Positions 40,597-48,306 of a stretch of 48,306 nucleotides of DNA are shown here, in pieces (the stretch's first letter is position 1; every line of letters begins with the position of its first letter). Position numbers and translations under genes: made by a program. A model generated the notes under the pieces. It worked only from the letters and a program-made list of their open reading frames with translations. It did not search any database and was not told where the DNA came from. The stretch is from Flavobacterium haoranii (GTDB taxonomy: Bacteria > Bacteroidota > Bacteroidia > Flavobacteriales > Flavobacteriaceae): the NCBI GenBank assembly GCA_003246205.1, contig QKBC01000026.1:1-48306 (forward strand). Reading direction: 5' to 3'.

Positions 40597-43500
40597 ATGT
40601 ATTTAATTTTCGATACCGAAACTACCGGATTACCTAAAAGTTATACGGCTCCTATTACCGATACGGATAACTGGCCTCGATGTATTCAAATCGCATGGCA
40701 GTTGCACGACGAAATGGGACGATTGATAGAACATCAGGACTACTTGGTTCGACCTGATGGATTCAACATTCCGTATGATGCCGAAAGGATTCACGGTATT
40801 TCTACCGAATTAGCACAAGAACAAGGAATTTCTTTAGCAGAGGCCTTAGAAAAGTTCAATATTGTGCTATCGAAAGCTAAATATGTTGTGGGACAAAATG
40901 TGGGTTTCGACGTTAATGTTATGGGGTGTGAATTCCATAGAATGGGATTTGGGACGGATTTAGTAGATTTACCGGTTTTGGATACCTGTACCGAAACGAC
41001 AGCCGAATTATTGAGACTACCCGGAGGTAGAGGCGGTCGCTTTAAGTTGCCAACATTAACCGAGTTACACCAATATTTATTTGGTGAGCCTTTTGCCGAA
41101 GCGCACAACGCTACTGCCGACGTGGAAGCAACTACCCGTTGTTTCTTGGAATTGGTGAAAAGAGAAATTTTTCCAAAGGAAGAATTAGACGTTCCGGCAG
41201 ATTATTACACACAATTCCGCGAGCAAAACCCGATGCAAATCCAGTTGATTGGTTTAAAGCACATCAACTTAAAAAAAGCATCAGATGAGGTAAGGGTTCG
41301 TTTGCAAAAACTGCAAGGAGATGTTGGTAAAATAGTTATTTCAGAAGAAATTCTGGAACAATTTGAACAGACTCATTTTGCGCATTTACACAATCATTCA
41401 CAGTTTTCGGTTTTACAATCCACTATCGGAATTCAAGATTTAGTAAAAGCCGCTTCCAAATTCAATATGCCGGCAGTTGCCATGACCGATCACGGAAACA
41501 TGATGGGCGCTTTTCAATTTGTAAGTGCTGTGTTGAATTACAACAAAGGCGTTTTGGCTAAAATAAAAGAGGCTGAAGAAAAAGGAGAAGAATGCTCTGA
41601 AATTCCGGTAAAACCAATTGTAGGTTGTGAATTCAATATCTGTGAAAATCATTTAGATAAAACCAAAAAAGATTCGGGTTACCAAGTCGTTTTTTTGGCG
41701 AAAAATAAAAAAGGCTATCACAATTTAGCCAAAATGTCTTCCATTGCGCATATTGACGGTTTTTATTATGTACCAAGGATTGACAAAGAAATTGTAAAAA
41801 AATACAAAGACGACATCATTGTTTTATCCGGAAACCTAAATGGAGAAATTCCGAATAAAATTTTAAATATTGGGGAAAATCAGGCAGAAGAAGCTTTGAT
41901 TTGGTGGAAAGAGCAATTTGGCGAAGATTTCTACGTAGAAATAATGCGACACAATCAAGAAGATGAAAATCGTGTAAACGAAACTTTGATTGCATTAGCC
42001 AAAAAGCACGATGTCAAATTGGTAGCGACTAATAATACCTACTACGTTAAAAAAGAGGATGCTAATGCACACGATATTTTGTTGTGTGTAAAAGATGGCG
42101 AAAAGCAATCGACACCTATTGGTCGTGGTCGTGGATACCGTTTTGGGTTGCCTAATCAGGAATACTATTTCAAATCAGTTGAGGAGATGAAAACGCTCTT
42201 TAAAGATTTGCCTGAAGCCATCATCAATATCGAAGAAATAATAGAGAAAGTAGAAGAATATTCCTTGTATCGCGATGTATTGCTTCCTAAATTTGATATT
42301 CCGGAAGAATTTCAAGTAGCTGAAGATGATGAAGACGGTGGAAAACGAGGCGAAAATAAATATTTAAAGCACCTGACTTATGAAGGCGCTAAAAAACGGT
42401 ACGAAGTAATCAATGATGAAATTACAGAACGTTTGGACTTCGAATTGGCTACTATTGAGAAAACGGGATATCCCGGTTATTTCTTAATTGTTCAAGATTT
42501 CATCGCCGCAGCTCGAAACATGGGTGTTTCGGTAGGTCCGGGACGTGGATCGGCAGCGGGATCGGCGGTAGCTTACTGTTTGGGAATTACCAATATTGAT
42601 CCTATTAAGTACGATTTGCTTTTTGAGCGTTTCCTAAATCCGGATCGTGTGTCGATGCCCGATATTGATATCGATTTTGATGACGAAGGACGAAGCCGTG
42701 TGATGGATTATGTAATTCAAAAATACGGAGCCAATCAGGTAGCCCAAATTATCACTTATGGTAAAATGGCAACCAAATCGGCTATTCGTGATACCGCTCG
42801 TGTTTTGGATTTGCCGTTATATGAAGCCGATAGAATTGCGAAACTGATTCCGGGAATGATGCCAAGCAAATGGAATTTGGCGCGATTTCTTTCCGAAAAT
42901 GAAGATGATGTAAAGAAAGCACTGAAATCGGCAGACGAATTTGAGCGGGTGAAAGAATTAATCGCCATTGCTCAAGAAACCGATTTACAAGCAGAAACCA
43001 TTCAGCAAGCCAAAGTTATTGAAGGTTCTATGCGTAACACCGGAATTCATGCCTGTGGGGTGATTATTACGCCAGATGATATTACGAATTTCGTCCCGGT
43101 GGCAACGGCTAAAGATTCTGATCTGTATGTAACACAATTCGATAACTCGGTAGCGGAATCGGCCGGATTACTAAAAATGGACTTCTTGGGGTTGAAAACC
43201 TTAACACTGATTAAAGATACCGTCAAATTAGTCAAATACCGCCACGGAATAGAATTGGATCCGGAACAGTTCCCGATTGATGATAAAAAGACGTATGAGT
43301 TGTTCCAGCGAGGCGAAACGGTTGGTATTTTCCAATACGAGTCTGCCGGAATGCAGAAATACATGAAAGAACTGAAACCTACGGTTTTTGCCGATTTAAT
43401 TGCGATGAATGCTTTGTATCGTCCAGGTCCGTTGGAATATATTCCTTCTTTCATTCGAAGAAAAAACGGTGAAGAACCTATTGTTTACGATTTAGATGCG

Positions 43501-45123
43501 TGTGAAGAATATTTGGCTGAAACCTATGGAATTACCGTGTATCAAGAGCAGGTAATGTTGCTTTCGCAAAAATTAGCCGGTTTCTCAAAAGGTGATGCCG
43601 ACGTGTTGCGTAAAGCAATGGGTAAAAAGTTGATTGACGTTCTGGAAAAAATGAAATCTAAATTCATTGAAGGAGCAGTTAAAAATGGACATGCCGAAGA
43701 TAAATTAGAGAAAATTTGGAAAGACTGGACCGCTTTTGCGCAATATGCCTTCAATAAATCGCACTCAACTTGTTATGCTTGGGTGGCGTATCAAACGGCT
43801 TATTTAAAAGCGCATTATCCGGCAGAATATATGGCGGCGGTACTTTCGAATAACATGAACGATATCAAACAGGTTTCGTTCTTTATGGAAGAAAGTAAGC
43901 GAATGGGCTTAGAGGTTTTGGGTCCAGATGTAAATGAGTCGTATTATAAGTTTACGGTAAACGAACAAAATGCGGTTCGTTTTGGTATGGGAGCAATTAA
44001 AGGTGTGGGTGAAGGTGCTGTAAATACAATTGTAGAGAACAGAAAAGACGGAAAGTACAAATCGATTTTCGATTTAGCGAAGCGAATAGATTTGCGTGCA
44101 GCCAATAAAAAAGCGTTTGAAAATTTGGCTTTAGCCGGAGGTTTTGATGGTTTCGGAGACACACACCGTGCGCAATATTTTCACAATGAAGGCGACGGAA
44201 TTTCATTCTTGGAAAAAGCGATGAAATATGGTGCAAAATTTCAGGAAAATGAAAATTCGGCGCAGGTGAGTTTGTTTGGCGATGCTTCTGAAGTGCAAAT
44301 TCCGGAACCAGTGGTTCCACCTTGTGAAGAGTGGAGTACTATGGAAAAATTGGCTAAAGAAAAAGAAGTTGTCGGAATCTTTATTTCGGGACATCCGCTG
44401 GATGATTTCAAATATGAAATGCATTATTTCTGTAATACTAGATTAGACGATTTAAAAGAATTGAATAACCATGTAGGAAAAAATATTTCTGTGGGTGGAA
44501 TTATCACTAATGTAGAACACCGAGTGTCTAAAAACGGTAAAGGCTGGGCTGCATTTGTCTTAGAGGGTTACGAAGAGAGTTATGAGTTTAAGATTTTCGG
44601 AGAAGAATATTTAAAATTCAGACATTTTCTTATTCAAAATAACTTCACATTTATGCGATTCCTAGTGAAGGATGGTTGGGTAAATGCCGACGGAAGAAAG
44701 AGTGATCCTAAAATTCAGTTTTTAGCGGTTCAATATTTACAAGATGTATTGACAACATTTGCTAAGAAATTGATTCTGCAATTTAATATTGCCGAATTGA
44801 GTGAAAATCTGATACATTCATTACACGCTTTATTTCAAAGAGAAAAAGGAGATCATCAGGTTACTATTGAGGTGATGGAATTAGAAAAAGTTACTAAAGA
44901 AATTATTACACAAGTAGCGGCTGAACTTCCGGAGGTTGATGAAGTAGATGAAAATCTCGATGTAGAGAGTTTAGAAACAGAAATAGAGCCTTTGCGAACA
45001 GAGGTCGAGGAGATTAGGGTGGTAACCAAGTTAAGCATGCCAAGCCGTAAAATGAAAGTGAAGATTTCAACGGAACTTTTAAGAGAATTAGAAGAGAATC
45101 AGATAAACTTCAAATTGAACTAG
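40597..45123 (+). CDS. dnaE: DNA polymerase III alpha subunit fused to an N-terminal DEDDh 3'-5' exonuclease
   Basis: The 1508-residue protein has an N-terminal proofreading exonuclease (about 1-190): ExoI D-T-E-T-T-G with Asp6/Glu8, ExoII G-x-N-V-G-F-D with Asp105, and ExoIII H-N-A-T-A-D with His170/Asp175. After a linker (about 195-258) comes the PHP domain, H-L-H-N-H-S at 263-268 and T-D-H-G near 297. The polymerase core follows with palm motif GPGRGSAAGS (647-656) and P-D-I-D-I-D-F-D (688-695; Asp691 and Asp693 are the likely catalytic pair), then fingers, helix-hairpin-helix region and an OB fold (V-G-G-I-I-T-N-V near 1300). It is the replicative polymerase, here with proofreading in the same chain instead of a separate DnaQ. 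The gene is monocistronic and intact. Confidence 0.95.
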   Translation: MYLIFDTETTGLPKSYTAPITDTDNWPRCIQIAWQLHDEMGRLIEHQDYLVRPDGFNIPYDAERIHGISTELAQEQGISLAEALEKFNIVLSKAKYVVGQNVGFDVNVMGCEFHRMGFGTDLVDLPVLDTCTETTAELLRLPGGRGGRFKLPTLTELHQYLFGEPFAEAHNATADVEATTRCFLELVKREIFPKEELDVPADYYTQFREQNPMQIQLIGLKHINLKKASDEVRVRLQKLQGDVGKIVISEEILEQFEQTHFAHLHNHSQFSVLQSTIGIQDLVKAASKFNMPAVAMTDHGNMMGAFQFVSAVLNYNKGVLAKIKEAEEKGEECSEIPVKPIVGCEFNICENHLDKTKKDSGYQVVFLAKNKKGYHNLAKMSSIAHIDGFYYVPRIDKEIVKKYKDDIIVLSGNLNGEIPNKILNIGENQAEEALIWWKEQFGEDFYVEIMRHNQEDENRVNETLIALAKKHDVKLVATNNTYYVKKEDANAHDILLCVKDGEKQSTPIGRGRGYRFGLPNQEYYFKSVEEMKTLFKDLPEAIINIEEIIEKVEEYSLYRDVLLPKFDIPEEFQVAEDDEDGGKRGENKYLKHLTYEGAKKRYEVINDEITERLDFELATIEKTGYPGYFLIVQDFIAAARNMGVSVGPGRGSAAGSAVAYCLGITNIDPIKYDLLFERFLNPDRVSMPDIDIDFDDEGRSRVMDYVIQKYGANQVAQIITYGKMATKSAIRDTARVLDLPLYEADRIAKLIPGMMPSKWNLARFLSENEDDVKKALKSADEFERVKELIAIAQETDLQAETIQQAKVIEGSMRNTGIHACGVIITPDDITNFVPVATAKDSDLYVTQFDNSVAESAGLLKMDFLGLKTLTLIKDTVKLVKYRHGIELDPEQFPIDDKKTYELFQRGETVGIFQYESAGMQKYMKELKPTVFADLIAMNALYRPGPLEYIPSFIRRKNGEEPIVYDLDACEEYLAETYGITVYQEQVMLLSQKLAGFSKGDADVLRKAMGKKLIDVLEKMKSKFIEGAVKNGHAEDKLEKIWKDWTAFAQYAFNKSHSTCYAWVAYQTAYLKAHYPAEYMAAVLSNNMNDIKQVSFFMEESKRMGLEVLGPDVNESYYKFTVNEQNAVRFGMGAIKGVGEGAVNTIVENRKDGKYKSIFDLAKRIDLRAANKKAFENLALAGGFDGFGDTHRAQYFHNEGDGISFLEKAMKYGAKFQENENSAQVSLFGDASEVQIPEPVVPPCEEWSTMEKLAKEKEVVGIFISGHPLDDFKYEMHYFCNTRLDDLKELNNHVGKNISVGGIITNVEHRVSKNGKGWAAFVLEGYEESYEFKIFGEEYLKFRHFLIQNNFTFMRFLVKDGWVNADGRKSDPKIQFLAVQYLQDVLTTFAKKLILQFNIAELSENLIHSLHALFQREKGDHQVTIEVMELEKVTKEIITQVAAELPEVDEVDENLDVESLETEIEPLRTEVEEIRVVTKLSMPSRKMKVKISTELLRELEENQINFKLN

Positions 45124-45196
45124 TTAGTATCAATAAAAACTATTTATACATAACCAAAAGTAATTTAAGTTGCATAAGTGTAATAAAATAATTCCT

Positions 45197-45204
45197 TACA
45201 TTTG
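45197..45204 (+). promoter_or_regulatory. -7 element of the thioredoxin gene promoter
   Basis: TACATTTG matches TAnnTTTG, 33 bp before trxA. The nearest TTG is 24 nt upstream, too far for a standard -33. Confidence 0.45.
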
Positions 45205-45237
45205 TGCTTATAAAAGTAAAACTAAAAAATTAAAGAT

Positions 45238-45555
45238 ATGGCATTAGCAATAACTGATGCTACTTTTGAAGAAGTAGTATTAAAATCAGATAAACCGGTA
45301 GTAGTAGATTTTTGGGCAGCATGGTGTGGTCCATGTAGAATGGTGGGTCCGGTTATTGACGAAATCTCAACAGAATATGACGGAAAAGCTGTTGTAGGTA
45401 AAGTTGATGTAGACGCAAACCAAGAATTTGCTGCAAAATACGGAGTTCGTAATATTCCAACGGTTTTAGTTTTCCAAAACGGAGAAGTAGTAGGTCGCCA
45501 AGTAGGAGTAGCACCTAAAAAAACATATACAGATGCAATTGATGCATTGTTGTAA
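45238..45555 (+). CDS. trxA: thioredoxin
   Basis: The 105-residue thioredoxin fold protein has V-V-D-F-W-A-A-W-C-G-P-C-R-M, so the active site WCGPC is complete, and the cis-Pro segment R-N-I-P-T-V. It is the usual length and lacks a signal peptide. It reduces disulfides in the cytosol using a thioredoxin reductase encoded elsewhere. It stands alone between its own promoter and a terminator. Confidence 0.96.
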   Translation: MALAITDATFEEVVLKSDKPVVVDFWAAWCGPCRMVGPVIDEISTEYDGKAVVGKVDVDANQEFAAKYGVRNIPTVLVFQNGEVVGRQVGVAPKKTYTDAIDALL

Positions 45556-45577
45556 AAAATAATATGAAAAAGAAAGG

Positions 45578-45607
45578 AAAAGGCAAACGTAATGTTTGCC
45601 TTTTTTG
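45578..45607 (+). terminator. terminator of trxA
   Basis: AAAAGGCAAAC (45578-45588) pairs with GTTTGCCTTTT (45594-45604), followed by T residues. Confidence 0.88.
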
Positions 45608-45659
45608 TTTGGGTTAAGAGAAGATTTGGAATATTGATAAAAAGGGAGAATAAAAGATG

Positions 45660-46295
45660 TTAGAAAGCAAAACCAATAGAAAATTCGCCATACATTCCGT
45701 TGTATAATCCATATTGGTTTTGAAAAGTATTTATTGATTTGAGAATATCATTATCTAGGTTGTCTTGCTTCAGATGATCCATAAAAAAACCATATCCCCA
45801 AACAAGATTAATGTTTAAACCGTTTTTAAAAATCCAACGTTTTCCAAAATTGGCACCAATGGTACATTCTTTAAGATCAAAATTAAAAGGAGTGTTATTT
45901 AAGTTGCCTTCACCAGAATATATACGATATCTTGAAAATGCTCCAACAAAAAAAGAATTTAACCCTCCTTTTATATGATAACGATAATTAATAATACCTG
46001 CTTTGCCACTCACATTTATATCTGCTGCAGAATAGTTTTTTGGAACGGATTCATAATCCGCACGAATTAAAATTCCATTATGATTATTTAATAATAGTTC
46101 ATAGTTTATTGAATAAATTCCAAAAGCAATTGCAAGAGGACAAAAGTTTATAGCTTGTTTGTATGTTTTTGTTTTAGGAGTAGTTTCTTTATTTGGAGAA
46201 AAATCTTGAGCATTACCAAAAAAACTAGACAAAAAGAATACTACTAAAAGCATATGTTTTTCAAATACATTTTTACTGATGAATAAAATTTCCAT
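45660..46295 (-). CDS. small outer membrane beta-barrel protein
   Basis: The 211-residue protein has a signal peptide (hydrophobic M-L-L-V-V-F-F-L-S-S-F-F core around 15-26, G-N-A-Q end at 30), then amphipathic strands with aromatic girdles. Examples are I-N-Y-E-L-L-L-N-N near 63-71, A-G-I-I-N-Y-R-Y-H-I-K-G-G near 98-110 and W-G-Y-G-F-F near 166-171. The end is F-S-I-G-F-A-F with C-terminal Phe, as in outer membrane proteins. It resembles small DUF3575/OmpA-barrel-like proteins. Met15 (46253) is an alternative start. The gene is divergent from a Crp-type regulator gene and probably under its control. Confidence 0.72.
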   Translation of the reverse strand: MEILFISKNVFEKHMLLVVFFLSSFFGNAQDFSPNKETTPKTKTYKQAINFCPLAIAFGIYSINYELLLNNHNGILIRADYESVPKNYSAADINVSGKAGIINYRYHIKGGLNSFFVGAFSRYRIYSGEGNLNNTPFNFDLKECTIGANFGKRWIFKNGLNINLVWGYGFFMDHLKQDNLDNDILKSINTFQNQYGLYNGMYGEFSIGFAF

Positions 46296-46335
46296 AATAA
46301 ATCTATTTTAAAGTTTTGTTTTTTGTTGTCAGCAA

Positions 46336-46353
46336 AATTCTATTATGAGAATT
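46336..46353. promoter_or_regulatory. AATTCT-N6-AGAATT dyad in a divergent promoter region
   Basis: A perfect 6-6-6 inverted repeat in the 173-bp gap between the outer membrane protein gene and the Crp-type regulator gene. It is close to the outer membrane protein start (about 40 bp). Confidence 0.45.
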
Positions 46354-46361
46354 ATAAAATA

Positions 46362-46377
46362 CTTATCTTAAGATAAG
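46362..46377. promoter_or_regulatory. 16-bp perfect palindrome in a divergent promoter region
   Basis: CTTATCTTAAGATAAG is a perfect palindrome without spacer. Its centre is 25 bp from that of the neighbouring dyad. It is long for chance even in AT-rich DNA, and its place suggests a binding site of a dimeric regulator. Confidence 0.55.
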
Positions 46378-46468
46378 AAAGTAAAAATGTTATGGAATGA
46401 TGAAAAATTTTATTTATGAAAAAATATGAGTAATATTGTTTCTATAACTTGTAATAACAGAATTTGAA

Positions 46469-47041
46469 ATGGATAATAAGATAATTGAATTTATTACTCA
46501 GTACATTTCGCTTACGGATGAAGAAGTTGAAATAATTAAAGGACAAAATTTAGTTAAGAGTTATAAAAAAGGAGAAGCTCTTTTGGTAGAAGGAGAATAT
46601 GCCAAGGATTGTTATTTTGTTTTAAAAGGGTGTATTAGGAGTTATTATATAATAGATGGAGAAGAGAGAACGACAGATTTTTATACAGAAAACCAAACAA
46701 TTAATCCAGTTAGTTATTTGACTAAAAGTAAATCTGATTATTTTTTATCTTGTGTAGAAGACTGTGTGGTGTCTATTGGGAATGAAGAAAGGAATAAAGA
46801 ATTAATAACTAAAATTCCTAAACTAGAATCAATGCTTTTACAGTTAGGAAATAGCCTATTGGTTGAAAATCATACTTCTTTGGACGATTTTAAAAATTTG
46901 TCTCCCGAAATGCGTTATTACAAACTTTTAGAAAACAAACCTGATCTTTTTCAAAGAGTACCATTACAATATATTGCATCTTATTTAGGGGTTACTCCTG
47001 TGTCTTTAAGCAGAATACGCAAGAGAATTCAAAATAAGTAA
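46469..47041 (+). CDS. Crp/Fnr-superfamily transcriptional regulator
   Basis: The 190-residue protein has a cyclic-nucleotide-binding-like beta-barrel (about 10-120: Y-K-K-G-E-A-L-L-V-E-G-E, F-V-L-K-G-C-I-R-S-Y-Y, T-T-D-F-Y-T-E-N). A dimer helix and a C-terminal helix-turn-helix follow (about 164-187, L-Q-Y-I-A-S-Y-L-G-V-T-P-V-S-L-S-R-I-R). The phosphate cassette of true cAMP binders is not recognisable, so another signal or none is likely. This short class is common in Bacteroidota and often controls a divergent neighbour. Here that is a small outer membrane protein gene, with two palindromes in the shared gap. Confidence 0.85.
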   Translation: MDNKIIEFITQYISLTDEEVEIIKGQNLVKSYKKGEALLVEGEYAKDCYFVLKGCIRSYYIIDGEERTTDFYTENQTINPVSYLTKSKSDYFLSCVEDCVVSIGNEERNKELITKIPKLESMLLQLGNSLLVENHTSLDDFKNLSPEMRYYKLLENKPDLFQRVPLQYIASYLGVTPVSLSRIRKRIQNK

Positions 47042-47091
47042 TGAGATAGATGTAAAATCAATTTTAAATTATTTTTTTATAAATTATTTGA

Positions 47092-48018
47092 ATGAAGATA
47101 GAATCAGAATTAGAAAAAATTGCTTCGATACAAAATCTAGAACTTTTGGCCAATCAAGTGGTCGAAGGTTTTATTTCCGGCATGCACAAATCGCCTTTTC
47201 ACGGATTTTCGGCTGAATTTGCCGAACATAAGATTTACAATCCGGGAGAAAGTACAAAATTCATCGATTGGAAACTGTTTGCTAAAACCGATAAACTCTT
47301 TACCAAGCGATTTGAAGAAGAAACAAACTTGCGATGCCATATTATTATTGACAACTCTTCTTCGATGTATTATCCCGCTTTAGAGCGCTCACAGCCGTTT
47401 TACCAAAGCAAAATAGGTTTTGCTGTTCTGGCGGCGGCTAGTTTGATGAATTTGCTTAAAAAGCAGCGCGATGCAGTTGGTTTAAGTATTTATGCCGACG
47501 AATATGAGTATTATGCTCCGGAGAAAGGAAGCGAACGCCATCATCGCATGTTGTTACACCAATTAGAACAGCTTTTAGATAAACACCCTAAAGAGAAAAA
47601 AACAGATACTGTTACATTTTTACACCAAATAGCTGAAAAAATACATCGCCGTTCCATGATTATTCTTTTTACGGATATGTTTCAGAATCAAGATGAGGAT
47701 AAGATATTTAAAGCGTTGCAACATTTAAAGCATAATAAACATAAAATTGTTGTTTTTCATGTTTTTGACAAGGATAAAGAATTCTCGTTTCAATTTTCAG
47801 ATGCACCTAAGAAATTCATTGATGTGGAAACAGGAGAATCAGTTCAGTTATTTGCCGAAAATGTAAAAGAAAGTTATCAAAAAGCCGTTACAATGTATTT
47901 TCAAAAAATTAAAGAAACCTGTTTGCAATATAAAATTCAGTATGTGCCGGCGGCCATAGGAGAAAATTTTGAAAAAATTTTAATTTCCTATTTAATTGAA
48001 AGACAGAAGTTTGTTTAA
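47092..48018 (+). CDS. DUF58 domain protein
   Basis: The 308-residue soluble protein has the DUF58 signature D-E-F-A-E-H-K-like segment F-A-E-H-K-I-Y-N-P-G-E-S-T-K-F-I-D-W-K near 43-61. A vWA-like fold follows with I-I-I-D-N-S-S-S-M-Y near 84-93 (MIDAS-type D-x-S-x-S) and I-I-L-F-T-D-M-F near 191-198. DUF58 proteins usually accompany MoxR ATPases and BatA/BatB membrane proteins as chaperone-like modules. Here neither is adjacent within the window, and the gene lies between a regulator gene and a tRNA gene. Function is inferred only at family level. Confidence 0.85.
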   Translation: MKIESELEKIASIQNLELLANQVVEGFISGMHKSPFHGFSAEFAEHKIYNPGESTKFIDWKLFAKTDKLFTKRFEEETNLRCHIIIDNSSSMYYPALERSQPFYQSKIGFAVLAAASLMNLLKKQRDAVGLSIYADEYEYYAPEKGSERHHRMLLHQLEQLLDKHPKEKKTDTVTFLHQIAEKIHRRSMIILFTDMFQNQDEDKIFKALQHLKHNKHKIVVFHVFDKDKEFSFQFSDAPKKFIDVETGESVQLFAENVKESYQKAVTMYFQKIKETCLQYKIQYVPAAIGENFEKILISYLIERQKFV

Positions 48019-48056
48019 TAGGTGTGAAAAAAAGTAGTTTTTTTTTAGAAAAACAT

Positions 48057-48086
48057 TTGCAGGAATCAAAAACCGTTGTATATTTG
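48057..48086 (+). promoter_or_regulatory. promoter of tRNA-Asp
   Basis: TTG at 48057-48059 and TATATTTG at 48079-48086 are 19 nt apart, a full match to the flavobacterial consensus, ending 18 nt before the tRNA. Confidence 0.75.
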
Positions 48087-48104
48087 CAACCGCAATGAAG
48101 CACT

Positions 48105-48181
48105 GGTTTGGTAGTTCAGTTGGTTAGAATACATGCCTGTCACGCATGGGGTCGCGGGTTCGAGTCCCGTCCAGACCGCCA
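48105..48181 (+). tRNA. tRNA-Asp (anticodon GTC)
   Basis: The 77-nt gene has acceptor stem GGTTTGG (48105-48111) pairing with CCAGACC (48171-48177, one G-U pair), and discriminator G. Anticodon stem CATGC/GCATG carries loop CTGTCAC with anticodon GTC (48139-48141). The T-arm loop is TTCGAGT. CCA (48179-48181) is encoded. Confidence 0.97.
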
Positions 48182-48191
48182 GTAAAAGAGG

Positions 48192-48218
48192 AAGCTCCGT
48201 GAATAACGGAGCTTTTTT
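48192..48218 (+). terminator. terminator after tRNA-Asp
   Basis: AAGCTCCGT (48192-48200) pairs with ACGGAGCTT (48206-48214), followed by T residues. Confidence 0.88.
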
Positions 48219-48254
48219 GCCCTCTTACAATTTTAAAGATAGTTGTGTTGTTTA

Positions 48255-48268
48255 GGCACGAAAGTGCC
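48255..48268. other. GGCAC-GAAA-GTGCC mini-hairpin at the window end
   Basis: A perfect 5-bp G-C-rich stem with a GAAA tetraloop follows the tRNA terminator. No T-run follows. What it belongs to lies beyond the window. Confidence 0.35.
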
Positions 48269-48306
48269 AAAGGTTTAGTAGTTAGACCAATGAAAAGCTG
48301 TTCCGT

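Noticed and set aside
43047..43454. 135-codon open frame on the minus strand inside dnaE
   Set aside because: Antisense shadow of the polymerase core; no start context or family.
1..48306. CRISPR arrays, insertion sequences, prophage genes, integrases, toxin-antitoxin or restriction genes
   Set aside because: I looked for regular direct repeats, transposase motifs and phage-type genes on both strands and saw none; the defence-type content of the window appears to be nil apart from the two efflux systems.

Overview
The window looks like chromosome of a low-GC member of the Bacteroidota, almost certainly a Flavobacteriaceae (Flavobacterium-like) species. The signs are: two TonB-dependent receptors, many secreted proteins whose signal peptides end in S/A-Q, lipoproteins, DUF6607/HmuY/DUF3050/DUF2807-type families, a DnaE with an N-terminal proofreading exonuclease, a long-tailed ribosomal protein S16, and promoters of the flavobacterial type (TTG, 17-19 nt, TAnnTTTG). 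I saw no insertion sequence, prophage, CRISPR array or clear pseudogene. No stretch longer than about 205 bp lacks a gene; the intergenic gaps mostly hold terminators, promoters and dyads, listed below.

Region 1 (1-10401, all minus strand) is a catabolic locus. Upstream is a four-gene operon: sodium:solute symporter, AMP-forming acyl-CoA synthetase, secreted alpha/beta hydrolase and an unrecognised helical protein. It is followed by a second operon: TonB-dependent receptor, cytosolic alpha/beta hydrolase, 3-hydroxybutyrate dehydrogenase and the two subunits of a 3-oxoacid CoA-transferase (the second cut by the window edge). Together they describe a complete outer membrane-periplasm-inner membrane-cytosol route for an ester or oligomer of 3-hydroxybutyrate or a similar hydroxyacid, ending in acetoacetyl-CoA. 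A repeated GTGTGACT element lies in front of both operons.

Region 2 (10553-19942) is an efflux module. An NtrC-type sigma-54 response regulator and a two-membrane-segment histidine kinase face away from a five-gene operon: membrane fusion protein, ABC ATPase, DUF2807 protein, MacB/FtsX-like permease and TolC-like channel. Two tandem dyads exactly 21 bp apart in the divergent gap look like the enhancer.

Region 3 (20005-25777) holds a YceI-porin-YceI trio, then Mrp and NfuA-like Fe-S assembly proteins, then a ferredoxin-NADP reductase with its 2Fe-2S ferredoxin. Region 4 (25785-30876) is a haem-acquisition cluster: DUF6607, HmuR-like receptor, HmuY-like lipoprotein and a convergent DUF3050 protein with a haem-oxygenase-like metal motif.

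Region 5 (30973-36377) is mostly housekeeping: an LTxxQ-type periplasmic protein, glutaryl-CoA dehydrogenase, a lysine-rich LEA-like protein, TrmN6, RimM, S16 and a small lipoprotein. Region 6 (36426-48306) holds a TolC-EmrA-EmrB efflux set, the exonuclease-DnaE fusion, thioredoxin, a divergent outer-membrane-protein/Crp-type-regulator pair with two palindromes, a DUF58 protein and tRNA-Asp(GTC).
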